This document shows positions 1 through 12,010 of a DNA stretch of 64,000 nucleotides, piece after piece. Under the pieces are notes generated by a model, which ran no database searches, had not been told where the DNA came from, and saw only the letters and a list, made by a program, of their open reading frames with translations. Each line of letters begins with the position of its first letter. Position 1 is the first letter of the stretch. Source of the DNA: Deinococcus sonorensis KR-87 (GTDB lineage Bacteria > Deinococcota > Deinococci > Deinococcales > Deinococcaceae); assembly GCF_040256395.1 (NCBI RefSeq), contig NZ_CP158299.1, positions 1,765,501 to 1,829,500 on the forward strand, written 5' to 3'. The position numbers were made by a program, and so were the translations under genes.

Positions 1-221
1 AACACAAGATGAGCATGGTCATGACGCTGGCCGACCACATCATGGTGCTGCACCACGGCCAGAAGATCGCCGAGGGCAGCCCCGCCGAGGTGAGCCGCGA
101 CCCGGCCGTGATCGAGGCGTACCTGGGCGGCCACGCCGCGCCGCACATCCGGGACGAGCTGCGCGCCGATCTGGTGCAGGACGCCGCCGCGCTGCAGGGA
201 AGGGGAGCGCCGCATGAGTGA
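1..221 (+). CDS. livG: Branched-chain amino acid ABC transporter ATPase, LivG type (3' end only)
   Basis: Only about the last 72 residues are in the window. The frame shows the tail of an ABC ATPase: [16 protein letters not shown] followed by [17 protein letters not shown], the usual end of LivG (switch-His region, then the 'G.P.eV..dp.VieaYLG' tail). The residues after YLGG are a short extension. The stop overlaps the next start by 8 nt, so it is translationally coupled to livF. LivG is one of the two cytoplasmic ATPases that power uptake of leucine, isoleucine and valine or similar substrates through LivHM. Substrate cannot be read from this fragment. Walker A lies upstream of the window. 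Confidence 0.85.
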   Translation, partial: HKMSMVMTLADHIMVLHHGQKIAEGSPAEVSRDPAVIEAYLGGHAAPHIRDELRADLVQDAAALQGRGAPHE

Positions 222-942
222 AGGCCAGGGGCAGACGTTGGAGGTGCGCGGGCTCTCGGTGCGCTACGGGGCCTACACGGCGCTGCACAGCGTCAGCCTG
301 GAGGTCCATCCCGGCGAGATCGTGGTGCTGCTGGGGGCCAACGGGGCCGGCAAGAGCAGCCTGTTTCGCACGCTCTCGGGGCTGCAGCGGCCCAGCAGCG
401 GCGACGCGCTGTACGGCGGCCAGCCGCTCACGCTGGGCCGCCCGGAGCGCTGCGTGGCGCTGGGGGTGGCGCAGTGTCCGGAAGGCCGGCTGCTGTTTCC
501 GCAGCTGAGCGTGGAGAAGAACCTGCGGCTGGGCGCGTTCGTGCACCGGCGCGAGGCCAGGGGCAACGAGTCGGAACTGCAGCGCGTCTACAGCCTATTT
601 CCGATCCTGGCCGACAAGCGCCACGACCCGGCCGGCAGCCTGTCGGGCGGGCAGCAGCAGATGGTGGCCATCGGGCGGGCCCTGATGGCGCGGCCAAAGG
701 TGCTGCTGCTGGACGAGCCGAGCCTGGGGCTGGCCCCGCTGGTGGTGGATCAGGTGTTCGGGGCGGTGCAGCAGGTGAACGAGGCGGGCGTGAGCGTGCT
801 GCTGGCCGAGCAGAACGCCTTCGCGGCCCTGAGTATTGCCCACCGCGCCTACGTGATGGAGGGCGGGCACGTCACGATCCAGGGCAGCCGCGATGAGCTG
901 CTGCATGACGACCGGGTGCGGAGCGCCTACCTGGGCATGTGA
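214..942 (+). CDS. livF: Branched-chain amino acid ABC transporter ATPase, LivF type
   Basis: A 242-residue ABC ATPase with Walker [10 protein letters not shown] (near residue 42), signature LSGGQQQM, Walker [13 protein letters not shown] and switch region ending LLAEQN. The 'EPSLGLAPL' and 'AEQNA' wording is typical of LivF rather than LivG, as is the 'YVMEGG' tail. Length matches the family (about 235-245). It overlaps the upstream livG by 8 nt, as expected for the paired ATPases of a high-affinity branched-chain amino acid importer; the permeases and binding protein must lie before the window. A hairpin follows, so livF seems to be the last gene of the operon. Confidence 0.92.
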   Translation: MSEGQGQTLEVRGLSVRYGAYTALHSVSLEVHPGEIVVLLGANGAGKSSLFRTLSGLQRPSSGDALYGGQPLTLGRPERCVALGVAQCPEGRLLFPQLSVEKNLRLGAFVHRREARGNESELQRVYSLFPILADKRHDPAGSLSGGQQQMVAIGRALMARPKVLLLDEPSLGLAPLVVDQVFGAVQQVNEAGVSVLLAEQNAFAALSIAHRAYVMEGGHVTIQGSRDELLHDDRVRSAYLGM

Positions 943-956
943 GGCAAGGTCGGCCG

Positions 957-987
957 GCGGGAGGGACCGGGTGACGGCCCCTCCCGC
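957..987 (+). terminator. Hairpin after livF
   Basis: GCGGGAGGG (957-965) can pair with CCCTCCCGC (979-987), loop 13 nt, followed by TTGACTT. The T-run is weak, and the trailing TTGACT is also the -35 of the next promoter, so the end of one unit and the start of the next are packed together. Confidence 0.5.
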
Positions 988-1018
988 TTGACTTCGAGCG
1001 CGCTCGAAGTCTTAGGGT
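988..1018 (+). promoter_or_regulatory. MerR-type promoter with palindromic operator in a 19-bp spacer
   Basis: TTGACT (988-993) and TAGGGT (1013-1018) are separated by 19 bp, longer than the usual 17, as in promoters activated by DNA distortion through MerR-family proteins. A perfect 22-bp palindrome (half GACTTCGAGCG, 990-1011) fills the spacer. The GTG of the merR gene begins 6 nt after the -10, so the transcript is probably leaderless and the regulator probably controls itself and the reductase behind it. Confidence 0.8.
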
Positions 1019-1024
1019 GATGGG

Positions 1025-1417
1025 GTGACGGCAGCAACAGCAATCGGCTACAGCATCCGGGAGGCAGCCCTTGAGCTGGGCGTCAGCGTGCATACCCTGC
1101 GCTACTACGAGCGCGAGGGCCTGCTGAGCGTACCGCGCCTGGACAGCGCCCAGCGCCGCTACGGTCCACAGGAGCTGGAGCGGCTGCGTTTTCTGCTGGC
1201 GTTGCGCGGCACCGGCATGTCCATGGCCCTGATCCGGCGCTACATGCGGCTGGTCGGCCAGGGCGACGGGACCGTGGCGGAGCGCCGCGCCCTGCTGCTG
1301 GAACACCAGCAGGCCGTCACCGAGCAGATCCGCACCCTCCAGCACGACCTGGGGGCCATCCGGCGCAAGCTGGAGATCTACGACCGCCTTACCGGGCGGA
1401 CCGAGGGAGTGAACTGA
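1025..1417 (+). CDS. MerR family transcriptional regulator
   Basis: A 130-residue protein with an N-terminal winged-helix motif (YSIREAALELGVSVHTLRYY, residues about 9-28) followed by EREGLL and an arginine-rich wing, then a long dimerisation helix ending in LEIYDRLTGR. No cysteine pair of the metal-sensing MerR type is visible; the pattern resembles the YhdM/AdhR-like regulators found beside aldo/keto reductases. GTG start chosen because the -10 lies 6 nt upstream and no Shine-Dalgarno exists. Its stop abuts the ATG of the reductase with no gap. The likely inducer is an electrophile or aldehyde, which is inference from the neighbour. Confidence 0.88.
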   Translation: MTAATAIGYSIREAALELGVSVHTLRYYEREGLLSVPRLDSAQRRYGPQELERLRFLLALRGTGMSMALIRRYMRLVGQGDGTVAERRALLLEHQQAVTEQIRTLQHDLGAIRRKLEIYDRLTGRTEGVN

Positions 1418-2389
<972 letters not shown>

Positions 2390-2405
2390 CGGCAGACCTT
2401 CAGAC

Positions 2406-2435
2406 GCGGCCCGCCGACCATGGTCGGCGGGCCGC
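2406..2435 (+). terminator. Palindromic hairpin after the aldo/keto reductase
   Basis: GCGGCCCGCCGACCA (2406-2420) and its exact reverse complement (2421-2435) form a 15-bp stem, followed by TTCC only. A terminator by position, although the T-run is poor. Confidence 0.6.
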
Positions 2436-2454
2436 TTCCGTGTACGCTGCGGGC

Positions 2455-2934
2455 ATGAAGCGGGTGCTGATCACCGGCATGTCCGGCACCGGCAAGTCGT
2501 CGGTGATCCAGGCGCTGTCCGGGCGTGGCCTGAGCGCCCTGGACACCGACACCGACGACTGGAGCGTGTGGCAGACCGGCGAGGACGGCCCCGACTGGGT
2601 CTGGCGCGAGGACCGCATGGCCCGGCTGCTGGCCGCGCCGCCCGGAGACCCCCTGTTCGTGAGCGGCTGCAAGAGCAACCAGGGGCAGTTCTACGACCGC
2701 TTCGAGGCGGTGGTGCTGCTGACGGCCCCGCTGGAGCTGCTGCTGGAGCGGGTGGCCGCCCGCACCACCAACCCCTACGGCAGGAGCGCTGAGGAGCGGC
2801 AGCAGATCACCGACCACGTCCGCTGGGTGGAGCCGCTGCTACGCCGCCGGGCCACACTGGAGCTGGACACCTCCATCCTGACGGTGCCGCAAGTGGTGGA
2901 CCGGCTGCTGGCCCTGGCGGACCTGCCCGCCTAG
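2455..2934 (+). CDS. Small P-loop NTPase / nucleoside-kinase-like protein
   Basis: A 159-residue protein that starts MKRVLITGMSGTGKSSVIQ, with Walker A GMSGTGKSS at residues 8-16. DTDTDDW (about residue 35) looks like the acceptor-binding DxD region of shikimate/adenylate-type kinases, and a central VVLLTAPLELLLERV strand-helix precedes RTTNPYGRSAEER, the lid-like segment. No confident subfamily: shikimate kinase-like AAA_18 or a nucleoside kinase both fit. ATG chosen because TACGCT (2443-2448) lies 6 nt before it; the frame is open further upstream but only through the terminator. It ends overlapping the convergent hisC by 3-4 nt. Confidence 0.7.
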   Translation: MKRVLITGMSGTGKSSVIQALSGRGLSALDTDTDDWSVWQTGEDGPDWVWREDRMARLLAAPPGDPLFVSGCKSNQGQFYDRFEAVVLLTAPLELLLERVAARTTNPYGRSAEERQQITDHVRWVEPLLRRRATLELDTSILTVPQVVDRLLALADLPA

Positions 2935-4019
2935 GCCCGGTCCAGCTCCAGCACCGCCTGAATCAGCCGGTCGTTCTGCTCCGGCGTGCCAATGCTCACG
3001 CGGAGGCAGCCCTGAAGCATCGGCTGCTTGTCCTGGCGGCGCACCAGCAGCCCCCGCTCCAGCAGGAAGCGGTAGGCGCGGTCCGGGTCCGGGGTACGCA
3101 GCAGGAAGAAGTTCGCCTGACTGGGGTGGGCGTGCAGCACCTTCAGGTCCTGCAGCGCCGCCAGCACCCGCCCTCGCTCCTGCACCGTCTGACGGGCGCG
3201 CTCCTGCACGTATGCCGGGTGTTCCAGCGCCACCTCCAGCGCCGCCTGGGTCAGCGCGTTCACGTTGAAGGCGCTGGTCACCTTCTGCAGGTTGCTGGCC
3301 AGCTCCGGGCTGGTCAGCGCGTAGCCCAGCCGCAGCCCGGCCAGCCCCCAGGCCTTGCTGAAGGTGCGCAGACTCAGCCGGTTGGGCCGCTCGCGCACCA
3401 GGGTCCGGAAGTCGCTGCCGGAGTACTGGTGGTACGCCTCGTCAATCACCACCAGCCACTCGTCGCCGGCGGCCTCCACCACCGCGCGCAGGTCGGCGGC
3501 GCTGTCCAGGAACCCGGTGGGCGCGTGCGGCTGCGGCAGGTACAGCACGCCGGGGCCGCCGGCCCGCAGTTCGCGCTGCATGGCCGGCACGTCCAGGCCG
3601 AAGTCGGGCCGCAGCGGCACCTGCGTCAGGGCCGCGCCCAGCAGCTGACCTTCCAACACGTACACCGAGAAGTTCGGCTGGCTGAGCAGCACCCGCTGCC
3701 CGATGCCGCCCACCTCGGTGAGCAGTTTGATGATGACGTTGCTGCCGGGCGTGACCACCACGCCCTCCGGGTCCCAGCCCTCGTACTCGGCGATGCGGTG
3801 GCGCAGCGTGTCGGCGTGCAGGTCCGGGTAGCGGTTCCACTCGCGGGCCAGCATCCGCTCTGCGGCCAGCCGCTTCAGCTCGGCCGGGAAGTCCTCGGGG
3901 CTCTCGTTCTGATCCAGCTTGATGGGAGCGTCAATCGGGGTGAACGGATAGGCGGGCGTGGCGCGCACCGCGTCGCGCACGCCGCCCAGCAGGGGGGAGG
4001 GAAGGGCAGCCTCGGTCAT
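2931..4019 (-). CDS. hisC: Histidinol-phosphate aminotransferase
   Basis: A 362-residue fold-type I PLP enzyme that converts histidinol phosphate and 2-oxoglutarate to imidazole acetol phosphate and glutamate, a late step in histidine synthesis. Seen: KLDQNESPEDFP substrate loop near the N-terminus, YPDLHADTLRHRIAEY, TPGSNVIIKLL, the aspartate in VVIDEAYHQYSG, the PLP lysine in LRTFSKAWGLAGLRLGY, and C-terminal LRVSIGTPEQN. Start at 4019 rather than further up because TATCAT (4032-4027) is 7 nt away. It stands alone, with no other his gene nearby, and faces the divergent tetR. Other HisC-like aminotransferase roles cannot be excluded. Confidence 0.88.
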   Translation of the reverse strand: MTEAALPSPLLGGVRDAVRATPAYPFTPIDAPIKLDQNESPEDFPAELKRLAAERMLAREWNRYPDLHADTLRHRIAEYEGWDPEGVVVTPGSNVIIKLLTEVGGIGQRVLLSQPNFSVYVLEGQLLGAALTQVPLRPDFGLDVPAMQRELRAGGPGVLYLPQPHAPTGFLDSAADLRAVVEAAGDEWLVVIDEAYHQYSGSDFRTLVRERPNRLSLRTFSKAWGLAGLRLGYALTSPELASNLQKVTSAFNVNALTQAALEVALEHPAYVQERARQTVQERGRVLAALQDLKVLHAHPSQANFFLLRTPDPDRAYRFLLERGLLVRRQDKQPMLQGCLRVSIGTPEQNDRLIQAVLELDRA

Positions 4020-4026
4020 GGGCCGC

Positions 4027-4070
4027 ATGATACCCCCGCAGGCCGGACCGGCCGGTGGCCGGTGTACCAT
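4027..4070. promoter_or_regulatory. Divergent hisC / tetR promoter region
   Basis: On the minus strand TATCAT (4032-4027) lies 7 nt before hisC, giving a leaderless start. On the plus strand TACCAT (4065-4070) lies 29 nt before the tetR ATG. A perfect 10-bp palindrome ACCGGCCGGT (4047-4056) sits between them about where a tetR -35 would be, and is a candidate TetR operator. Confidence 0.5.
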
Positions 4071-4099
4071 AGACGAACAGGCTCCGCGCCTTCCCACTC

Positions 4100-4708
4100 A
4101 TGCCCAGAACCCCAGACGCCGAGACCACACCGCTCAAGACCCGCCGCGAACAGATCTACGAGGTGGCCGGGCAGCTGTTCAGCGAGCGCGGCTACCACGG
4201 CACCAGCATGCGCGATCTGGCCGCCCGGCTGGGCATTCAGGGCGGCAGCCTCTATGCCCACATCGCCAGCAAGGAGGAGCTGCTGGTGGAACTGGTGGAA
4301 CGGGCCGCCCATCAGTTCGACGAGGCGCTGTTCAGCCTGAGCGCCGCCGACCTGCCGCCGGAAGCCAAGCTGCGCGAAGCGATGCGCCGGCACCTGGAGG
4401 TGGTGGCGCAGAACATGGACAGCGCCACCGTGTTCTTCCACGAGTGGAAGCACCTGAGCCCGCCCGCCTACCAGCGCGTGACCGCCTGGCGCGACACCAT
4501 TGACCACTTCTACCGCGAGCTGATTCAGGAGGGCATCCGGAGTGGCGACTTCCGCGCCGACCTGGACGTCAAGATGAGCGCCTATCTGGTGCTGAGCGCC
4601 GTGAACTGGGCCTACACCTGGTACCGTCCCGGAGGCTCGCTGACGCCGGGGCAGGTGGTGGACCAGTTCGGGCAGATGCTGCTGGACGGCCTGAGGAGCC
4701 AGCCATGA
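4100..4708 (+). CDS. TetR/AcrR family transcriptional regulator
   Basis: A 202-residue one-component repressor. The N-terminal HTH is clear: [20 protein letters not shown], then [20 protein letters not shown] and IASKEELL (residues about 15-70). The C-terminal ligand domain is all-helical with [10 protein letters not shown] and [12 protein letters not shown], the latter close to the C-terminal motif of KstR2/FadR-like TetR proteins that sense acyl-CoA esters. This ligand idea is inference. Its stop overlaps the start of the 105-residue protein by 4 nt (ATGA), so the two are co-translated. Confidence 0.88.
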   Translation: MPRTPDAETTPLKTRREQIYEVAGQLFSERGYHGTSMRDLAARLGIQGGSLYAHIASKEELLVELVERAAHQFDEALFSLSAADLPPEAKLREAMRRHLEVVAQNMDSATVFFHEWKHLSPPAYQRVTAWRDTIDHFYRELIQEGIRSGDFRADLDVKMSAYLVLSAVNWAYTWYRPGGSLTPGQVVDQFGQMLLDGLRSQP

Positions 4709-5022
4709 CCACCATGAGCAACCCCACCGCCACCTACAAGGTGCGCGAGGCCCTCAAATTCGCCCAGCAGCGGGCCGCGAAGCGGGGCCGCACCCAGCAG
4801 GTGGAGCTCCCGAACGACCTGTTCATCCGCATCGCGCCGGGCGGGCGCCGCTTCCTGCTGTTCCAGCTGGAGGGCGAACCGACCATGGAGGCCGCCGAGG
4901 CCATCGCCGCGGTGCTGGACCTGCACAATCCCAGCTACGGCTGGCACCAGGGCCAGACACTGCGGAGTCTGACCGTGGTGGAGGAGGGGGCCGGCGAGGC
5001 CCCCACGCCCGCTACGGAATGA
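4705..5022 (+). CDS. Hypothetical 105-residue protein coupled to TetR
   Basis: Starts at an ATG that overlaps the tetR stop (ATGA). The product begins with a basic helix ([15 protein letters not shown]) followed by a compact alpha/beta stretch ([28 protein letters not shown], here split into short strands) and a helix [13 protein letters not shown]. No signal peptide, no transmembrane segment, no cysteine. I do not recognise the family. The two-gene arrangement suggests it acts with, or is controlled by, the regulator. Its 3' end overlaps the convergent quinone oxidoreductase by 11 nt. Confidence 0.7.
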   Translation: MTTMSNPTATYKVREALKFAQQRAAKRGRTQQVELPNDLFIRIAPGGRRFLLFQLEGEPTMEAAEAIAAVLDLHNPSYGWHQGQTLRSLTVVEEGAGEAPTPATE

Positions 5023-5986
5023 TCACGACCTTGCCGGTGACGCGGCGCTCCGCCATGTCGTTCAGTGCCTGCGGCACCGCGCTCAGCGGGTAGCGCGCCG
5101 AGATCAGCGGGCGCAGGCTGCCGTCACGGATCCAGCCGAGCATCGTCTGCAGGTTGGCCAGGTTGGCGCGCGGGTCGCGGCGGGCGAACTCGCCCCAGAA
5201 CACGCCCACCAGCGACGCCCCCTTGAGCAGCGCCAGATTCAGCGGCAGGCTGGGAATGTCGCCGGCGGCGAAGCCCACCACCAGGTAGCGCCCGCCCCAG
5301 CCGATGCTGCGGAAGGCCGGCTCCGCGTAGGGACCGCCCACCGGGTCGTAGATCACGTCCGGCCCCTGGCCGCCGGTCAGCGCCTTGAGCCGCGCGCGCA
5401 GGTCCTCACGGCTGTAGTCGATGGTCTCGTCGGCCCCATGCTCGCGGCAGATGGCCAGCTTCTCCGGCGTGCTGGCCGCCGCGATCACCCGCGCGCCCAG
5501 CCGCTTCCCGATCTCGATGGCCGCCAGTCCCACGCCACCCGCCGCGCCCAGCACCAGCATCGTCTCGCCCGCCTGCAGCCGCGCCCGGTCCACCACCGCG
5601 TGGTACGACGTGCCGTAGGCGAGCGTGAAGGCGGCGGCCGTGTCGAAGTCCAGGCCCTCCGGCATCGGCAGCACCATGCTGGCCGGGGCCTTGGCATGGG
5701 TGGCGAAGCCGCCCACGTTCAGGAAGGCCATGGCGTGGTCGCCCGGCTTCAGGTGCCGCACGCCCTCGCCCACCGCCGTGACCACGCCGGCCACCTCCGA
5801 GCCGGGGGTGAACGGCAGCTCCGGCTTCATCTGGTACTTGCCCTGCACGATCAGCACGTCCGGAAAGTTGACCCCGGCGGCCCGCACCTGCAGCACCACT
5901 TCGCCGGCTTCCGGCACCGGGTCCGGCAACGTCTCCACGGTCAGCGACTCCGGCGGTCCCCAGGCCCTGCACACCACTGCGTCCAT
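5012..5986 (-). CDS. NADPH:quinone oxidoreductase (zeta-crystallin-like MDR)
   Basis: A 324-residue medium-chain reductase. The N-terminal GroES-like domain carries VRAAGVNFPDVLIVQGKYQ and PFTPGSEVAGVV (residues 34-70); the Rossmann domain shows VLGAAGGVGLAAIEIGKRLG (about 145-165) and YDPVGG. The zinc-ligand cysteines of alcohol dehydrogenases are absent, so it belongs to the zinc-free quinone oxidoreductase branch. It reduces quinones or alpha,beta-unsaturated carbonyls using NADPH. GAGGGGG lies 7-8 nt before the ATG, and TATACT (6022-6017) gives a short leader. Its promoter overlaps the ruvB terminator. Confidence 0.88.
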   Translation of the reverse strand: MDAVVCRAWGPPESLTVETLPDPVPEAGEVVLQVRAAGVNFPDVLIVQGKYQMKPELPFTPGSEVAGVVTAVGEGVRHLKPGDHAMAFLNVGGFATHAKAPASMVLPMPEGLDFDTAAAFTLAYGTSYHAVVDRARLQAGETMLVLGAAGGVGLAAIEIGKRLGARVIAAASTPEKLAICREHGADETIDYSREDLRARLKALTGGQGPDVIYDPVGGPYAEPAFRSIGWGGRYLVVGFAAGDIPSLPLNLALLKGASLVGVFWGEFARRDPRANLANLQTMLGWIRDGSLRPLISARYPLSAVPQALNDMAERRVTGKVVIIP

Positions 5987-6016
5987 GTGTCGCCCCCTCA
6001 GGTTGGAATTGCACCG

Positions 6017-6022
6017 AGTATA
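6017..6022 (-). promoter_or_regulatory. -10 box of the quinone oxidoreductase gene
   Basis: TATACT on the minus strand, 30 nt before the ATG. The expected -35 position falls inside the ruvB terminator hairpin. Confidence 0.6.
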
Positions 6023-6025
6023 GGC

Positions 6026-6058
6026 AAAAAGACAGGAGGCCGGTCACCGGCCTCCTGT
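6026..6058 (-). terminator. Rho-independent terminator of ruvB
   Basis: A perfect 13-bp stem with a one-base centre (ACAGGAGGCCGGT / ACCGGCCTCCTGT, 6032-6058), followed on the minus strand by CTTTTTGCC. It lies 14 nt beyond the ruvB stop. Confidence 0.85.
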
Positions 6059-6072
6059 GGAGTGACTTTTCT

Positions 6073-7080
<1,008 letters not shown>

Positions 7081-7087
7081 GCCGTCT

Positions 7088-7093
7088 ATATTA
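7088..7093 (-). promoter_or_regulatory. -10 box of ruvB (leaderless)
   Basis: TAATAT on the minus strand, 7 nt before the ruvB ATG, in an AT-rich patch (7084-7113). Confidence 0.7.
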
Positions 7094-7122
7094 TGCTATT
7101 TACGAAAAAAACACCAGCAGCT

Positions 7123-7710
7123 CTACTCGCGCAGCAGGGTGGGCAGGTCGGCGCCCAGGTCGCCGCGCGCCACCGCCTCGTTGTTGTAGACCCGGATAAA
7201 CTGCCCGGCGCGGTCCACCAGCGCCACGCCGTCGCCGTGGACCATGCTGATGGGCGTGTCGCCGGGTGCCGCGTACACGTACAGCGCCTGCTCGGCGGCG
7301 CGGATGTGCCCGGCGCTGCCGGTCAGCCCCTGGAAGTCCGGGTTGAAGCTGGCAAGGTAGCGGCGCAACACGGCCGGCGTGTCGAAGGCCGGGTCCACCG
7401 TGACCAGCTGTACCAGCAGCCGCGCCTGCTGCGCCGGGCTCAGCGCCTCGTAGGTGCGCGCCAGCATGCCCAGCGTGGCCGGGCACACGTCCGGGCAGCG
7501 GGTGTACCCGAAGAACACCAGCCGCAGCCGACCCTGGCTGTTGTGCAGGTCCTGCGGCTGGCCGTCGTCGCGGGTCAGCGGCACGCTGCTGATGACGCGG
7601 GGCCGTTCCAGCGCTGTGCCATGCAGCTCGTGCGGGCCATACGTGCGCCAAGCCAGCACCCCGCCCATCACGGCGGCCAGCGCCAGCAGCACTGCGGTCA
7701 GCCACTTCAT
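7123..7710 (-). CDS. SCO1/SenC/PrrC family copper chaperone
   Basis: A 195-residue thioredoxin-fold protein anchored by an N-terminal helix (WLTAVLLALAAVMGGVLAW, residues 3-21). The copper motif is present as FFGYTRCPDVCPATLG (CxxxC) and the distal histidine in MVHGDGVALVD. In this family copper is passed to the CuA centre of cytochrome c oxidase or thiols are reduced on the outer face of the membrane. TAGACT (7722-7717) lies 6 nt before the ATG. No oxidase genes are in the window, so a general thiol or copper role is possible. Confidence 0.88.
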   Translation of the reverse strand: MKWLTAVLLALAAVMGGVLAWRTYGPHELHGTALERPRVISSVPLTRDDGQPQDLHNSQGRLRLVFFGYTRCPDVCPATLGMLARTYEALSPAQQARLLVQLVTVDPAFDTPAVLRRYLASFNPDFQGLTGSAGHIRAAEQALYVYAAPGDTPISMVHGDGVALVDRAGQFIRVYNNEAVARGDLGADLPTLLRE

Positions 7711-7792
7711 GCGGGCAGTCTAGCGGGCAGGTCAGGGCGGGGTGTCCCGGCGAACTGTGACGGTCTGGGCGGCTGGCCCCGGGCCCACCCGG

Positions 7793-7798
7793 TACACT
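7793..7798 (+). promoter_or_regulatory. -10 box of the zinc-finger gene at 7806
   Basis: TACACT, 7 nt before the ATG; no Shine-Dalgarno. Confidence 0.65.
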
Positions 7799-7805
7799 GG
7801 CCTCC

Positions 7806-8189
7806 ATGAGCGACCACAGCGAGCGCGACGTGCTGCGCGAACTCTTTCCGGGAACAGCCAGGGAGCTGTTCGGAGACCACGAACCGCCGCGCGTCACCCT
7901 GGGCCTGTACCCGGTGGCCGATGGGCGGATGGCCCTGATCAGCGGCGGGCAGCTGGCCGAGCTGGAGCCGCTGGAGCAGCGCGGCAGCAAGGCCGCCCAC
8001 TGCGACCTGTGTCACGTGACCCGCTCGCGCAGCGATGTGGGCATCTTCCGGGCCCGCAGCGGCGAACGGCTGTACATGTACCTGACGCTCTGCCTGAACA
8101 CCGAGCACTGCCAGCGCCGGGCCGGAACCCACGGCCTGGAAGCGCTGGCCGCGCGGGTGATGGGCGGCGGCGTGGGCAGCCCGGAGTAG
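7806..8189 (+). CDS. FBP/FusB C-terminal-type treble-clef zinc-finger protein
   Basis: A 127-residue cytosolic protein. The C-terminal half reads [17 protein letters not shown] then [17 protein letters not shown], a C-x2-C ... C-x5-C arrangement close to the treble-clef zinc finger of FBP/FusB proteins (residues about 60-105). In staphylococcal FusB this domain binds EF-G and frees it from fusidic-acid-stalled ribosomes; here only the fold is suggested, not the resistance. The first 60 residues form a separate small domain with no recognised motif. The gene is transcribed alone and ends before a hairpin. Confidence 0.6.
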   Translation: MSDHSERDVLRELFPGTARELFGDHEPPRVTLGLYPVADGRMALISGGQLAELEPLEQRGSKAAHCDLCHVTRSRSDVGIFRARSGERLYMYLTLCLNTEHCQRRAGTHGLEALAARVMGGGVGSPE

Positions 8190-8221
8190 AGAGGCAGCAG
8201 CTGTCAGAACGAAGAGGGAGG

Positions 8222-8253
8222 GCAGGCGACGACTAAATACAGTCGTCGCCTGC
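8222..8253 (+). terminator. Hairpin between the zinc-finger gene and gntR
   Basis: GCAGGCGACGACT (8222-8234) pairs with AGTCGTCGCCTGC (8241-8253), loop AAATAC. Only TTCGCTCC follows, so termination may be imperfect. Confidence 0.65.
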
Positions 8254-8277
8254 TTCGCTCCACATCCTGGCAATTTT

Positions 8278-8295
8278 TTGTATACAATATCCATA
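8278..8295 (+). promoter_or_regulatory. GntR operator and leaderless promoter
   Basis: The palindrome TTGTATACAA (8278-8287) resembles FCD-type GntR operators and overlaps TACAAT (8283-8288), whose end is 7 nt before the gntR ATG at 8296. A repressor bound here would block its own operon. Confidence 0.7.
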
Positions 8296-8975
8296 ATGTT
8301 CGAGCGACCCACCCTGATTCGTGATGGCGTGTATGCCCATCTGCGCGAGGCGATCCTGAACGGTGAGTTCGCGCCGGCGGAGCGGCTGGGCGAGGTGGAA
8401 CTGACTGAGCGCCTCGGCGTGAGCCGCACCCCGATCCGTGAGGCCATTCAGCGGCTCACCCAGGAGGGCCTGCTGGAGGGCCTGCCGGGTCGGGGCGTGC
8501 GGGTGCGGGTGGTGAGCGCCGGCGAGGCCCGCGACACCTACACGGTGCGCGAGACGCTGGACGGGCTGGCCGCCTCGCTGGCGGCGCTGGCCCACACCGA
8601 GCAGGACGCCGCGCAGCTCCGGGCCGCCCTGAGCGAACTGGAAGCTGCCCCCGACGACGACTACCGCGAGCAGACCCGCCTGGACCTGACCTTTCACCGC
8701 CGCCTGACCCAGGCGGCCCACAACAGCGCCCTGAACGACCTGGCGCGCGATCTGGAGCAGCGGGTGGCGCTGATCAAGCATCAGACGCGTGTCTACAACC
8801 AGCACCCGCAGACCAGCGCGCAGCACCACGCGATTCTGGCGGCGGTGCTGGCCCGCGACCCGGAGGCGGCCCGCGCCGCCGCTGCCCTGCACGTCCGGAC
8901 CTTCGCCGGTCTGGTGATGGGCAACCTGGAAGCCGGCCGCAGCGATGACCCCACCACTCAGCCAAGGAGACCCTC

Positions 8976-8979
<4 letters not shown>
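8296..8979 (+). CDS. GntR family regulator, FadR/FCD subfamily
   Basis: A 227-residue repressor or activator. Winged helix: [20 protein letters not shown], then [20 protein letters not shown] and EEGLL-like '[15 protein letters not shown]' (residues 10-75). The C-terminal FCD domain has the helices with metal/ligand residues (DLTFHRRL ... AHNSAL ... [12 protein letters not shown]). It leads the proline operon and its stop overlaps the putA ATG (ATGA), so it probably senses proline or a breakdown product. The ATG at 8296 is chosen over upstream TTG because it follows the -10 by 7 nt. Confidence 0.9.
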
Positions 8980-9908
<929 letters not shown>

Positions 9909-9917
9909 AGCAAAGGA

Positions 9918-10388
9918 GTGAATCCACTCGGCTACGTCAATCTGTACTGGTTGAAAGAGTTTGTTGATTGGGCTGAGGATTCTGCTCATGACTGGCTGAG
10001 TCGCCGGAAAGAGTATCGTTTTGACCCCTGGGAAGAAACCTTCTTCGACGTGTTCAGCTTGTCGAACCAATCGAGTGTTGAACTGTTTTATGCAAAAGGC
10101 CTCGCCCCTGCCTTCAGCAGGTTCAATACGTTTCAGCAGATTCTTATCCTTGACGCCCTGGCCATGACTATGGTCGTTGATTCGGACGAGATCTGGCTAC
10201 GGGGCATCAACCTCAGAACCGCTTCTTTATATGACCGAGAGATCACCTTATCGGACAATCCGGCTGAGCTGTTCCTACAGTTCTACGACTGGCTTTCTTC
10301 GGGCAGGCAGCACGCCCTGAGCGGATATCAGAACGTTGAATGGACGTATGACAACCAAGACACCCTCCGCCTCTATGACCATTGCTGA
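9918..10388 (+). CDS. Orphan low-G+C gene inserted between putA and pruA
   Basis: A 156-residue acidic, aromatic-rich soluble protein ([13 protein letters not shown] N-terminus, [49 protein letters not shown]). I do not recognise the family; the size and composition resemble small immunity-type proteins, but that is only an impression. Counted G+C is about 49% in 9961-10140 against 70% in putA (9541-9600), and codon use is unlike the neighbours (many TTT, AAA, GAT). Start uncertain: GTG 9918 overlaps the AAAGGAG that should be its ribosome site, and no better start is seen. CAAAGGA before a GCTGA stop region occurs at both ends (9904-9917 and 10384-10395). Confidence 0.6.
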   Translation: MNPLGYVNLYWLKEFVDWAEDSAHDWLSRRKEYRFDPWEETFFDVFSLSNQSSVELFYAKGLAPAFSRFNTFQQILILDALAMTMVVDSDEIWLRGINLRTASLYDREITLSDNPAELFLQFYDWLSSGRQHALSGYQNVEWTYDNQDTLRLYDHC

Positions 10389-10402
10389 CAAAGGATGTTT
10401 CC

Positions 10403-11962
<1,560 letters not shown>

Positions 11963-11980
11963 CCTCCGGCGAATACAGCG

Positions 11981-12010
11981 GACGGGCGGCCCCTTCGAGG
12001 GCCGCCCGTC
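11981..12010 (+). terminator. Terminator of the proline operon
   Basis: GACGGGCGGCCC (11981-11992) pairs with GGGCCGCCCGTC (11999-12010) around CTTCGA, a stable tetraloop-type hairpin 18 nt after the pruA stop; the T-run is weak. Confidence 0.7.

Noticed and set aside
9918..10388. The orphan gene as an insertion sequence or transposase fragment
   Set aside because: No transposase motif and no terminal inverted repeats were found; only short direct similarity at the borders.
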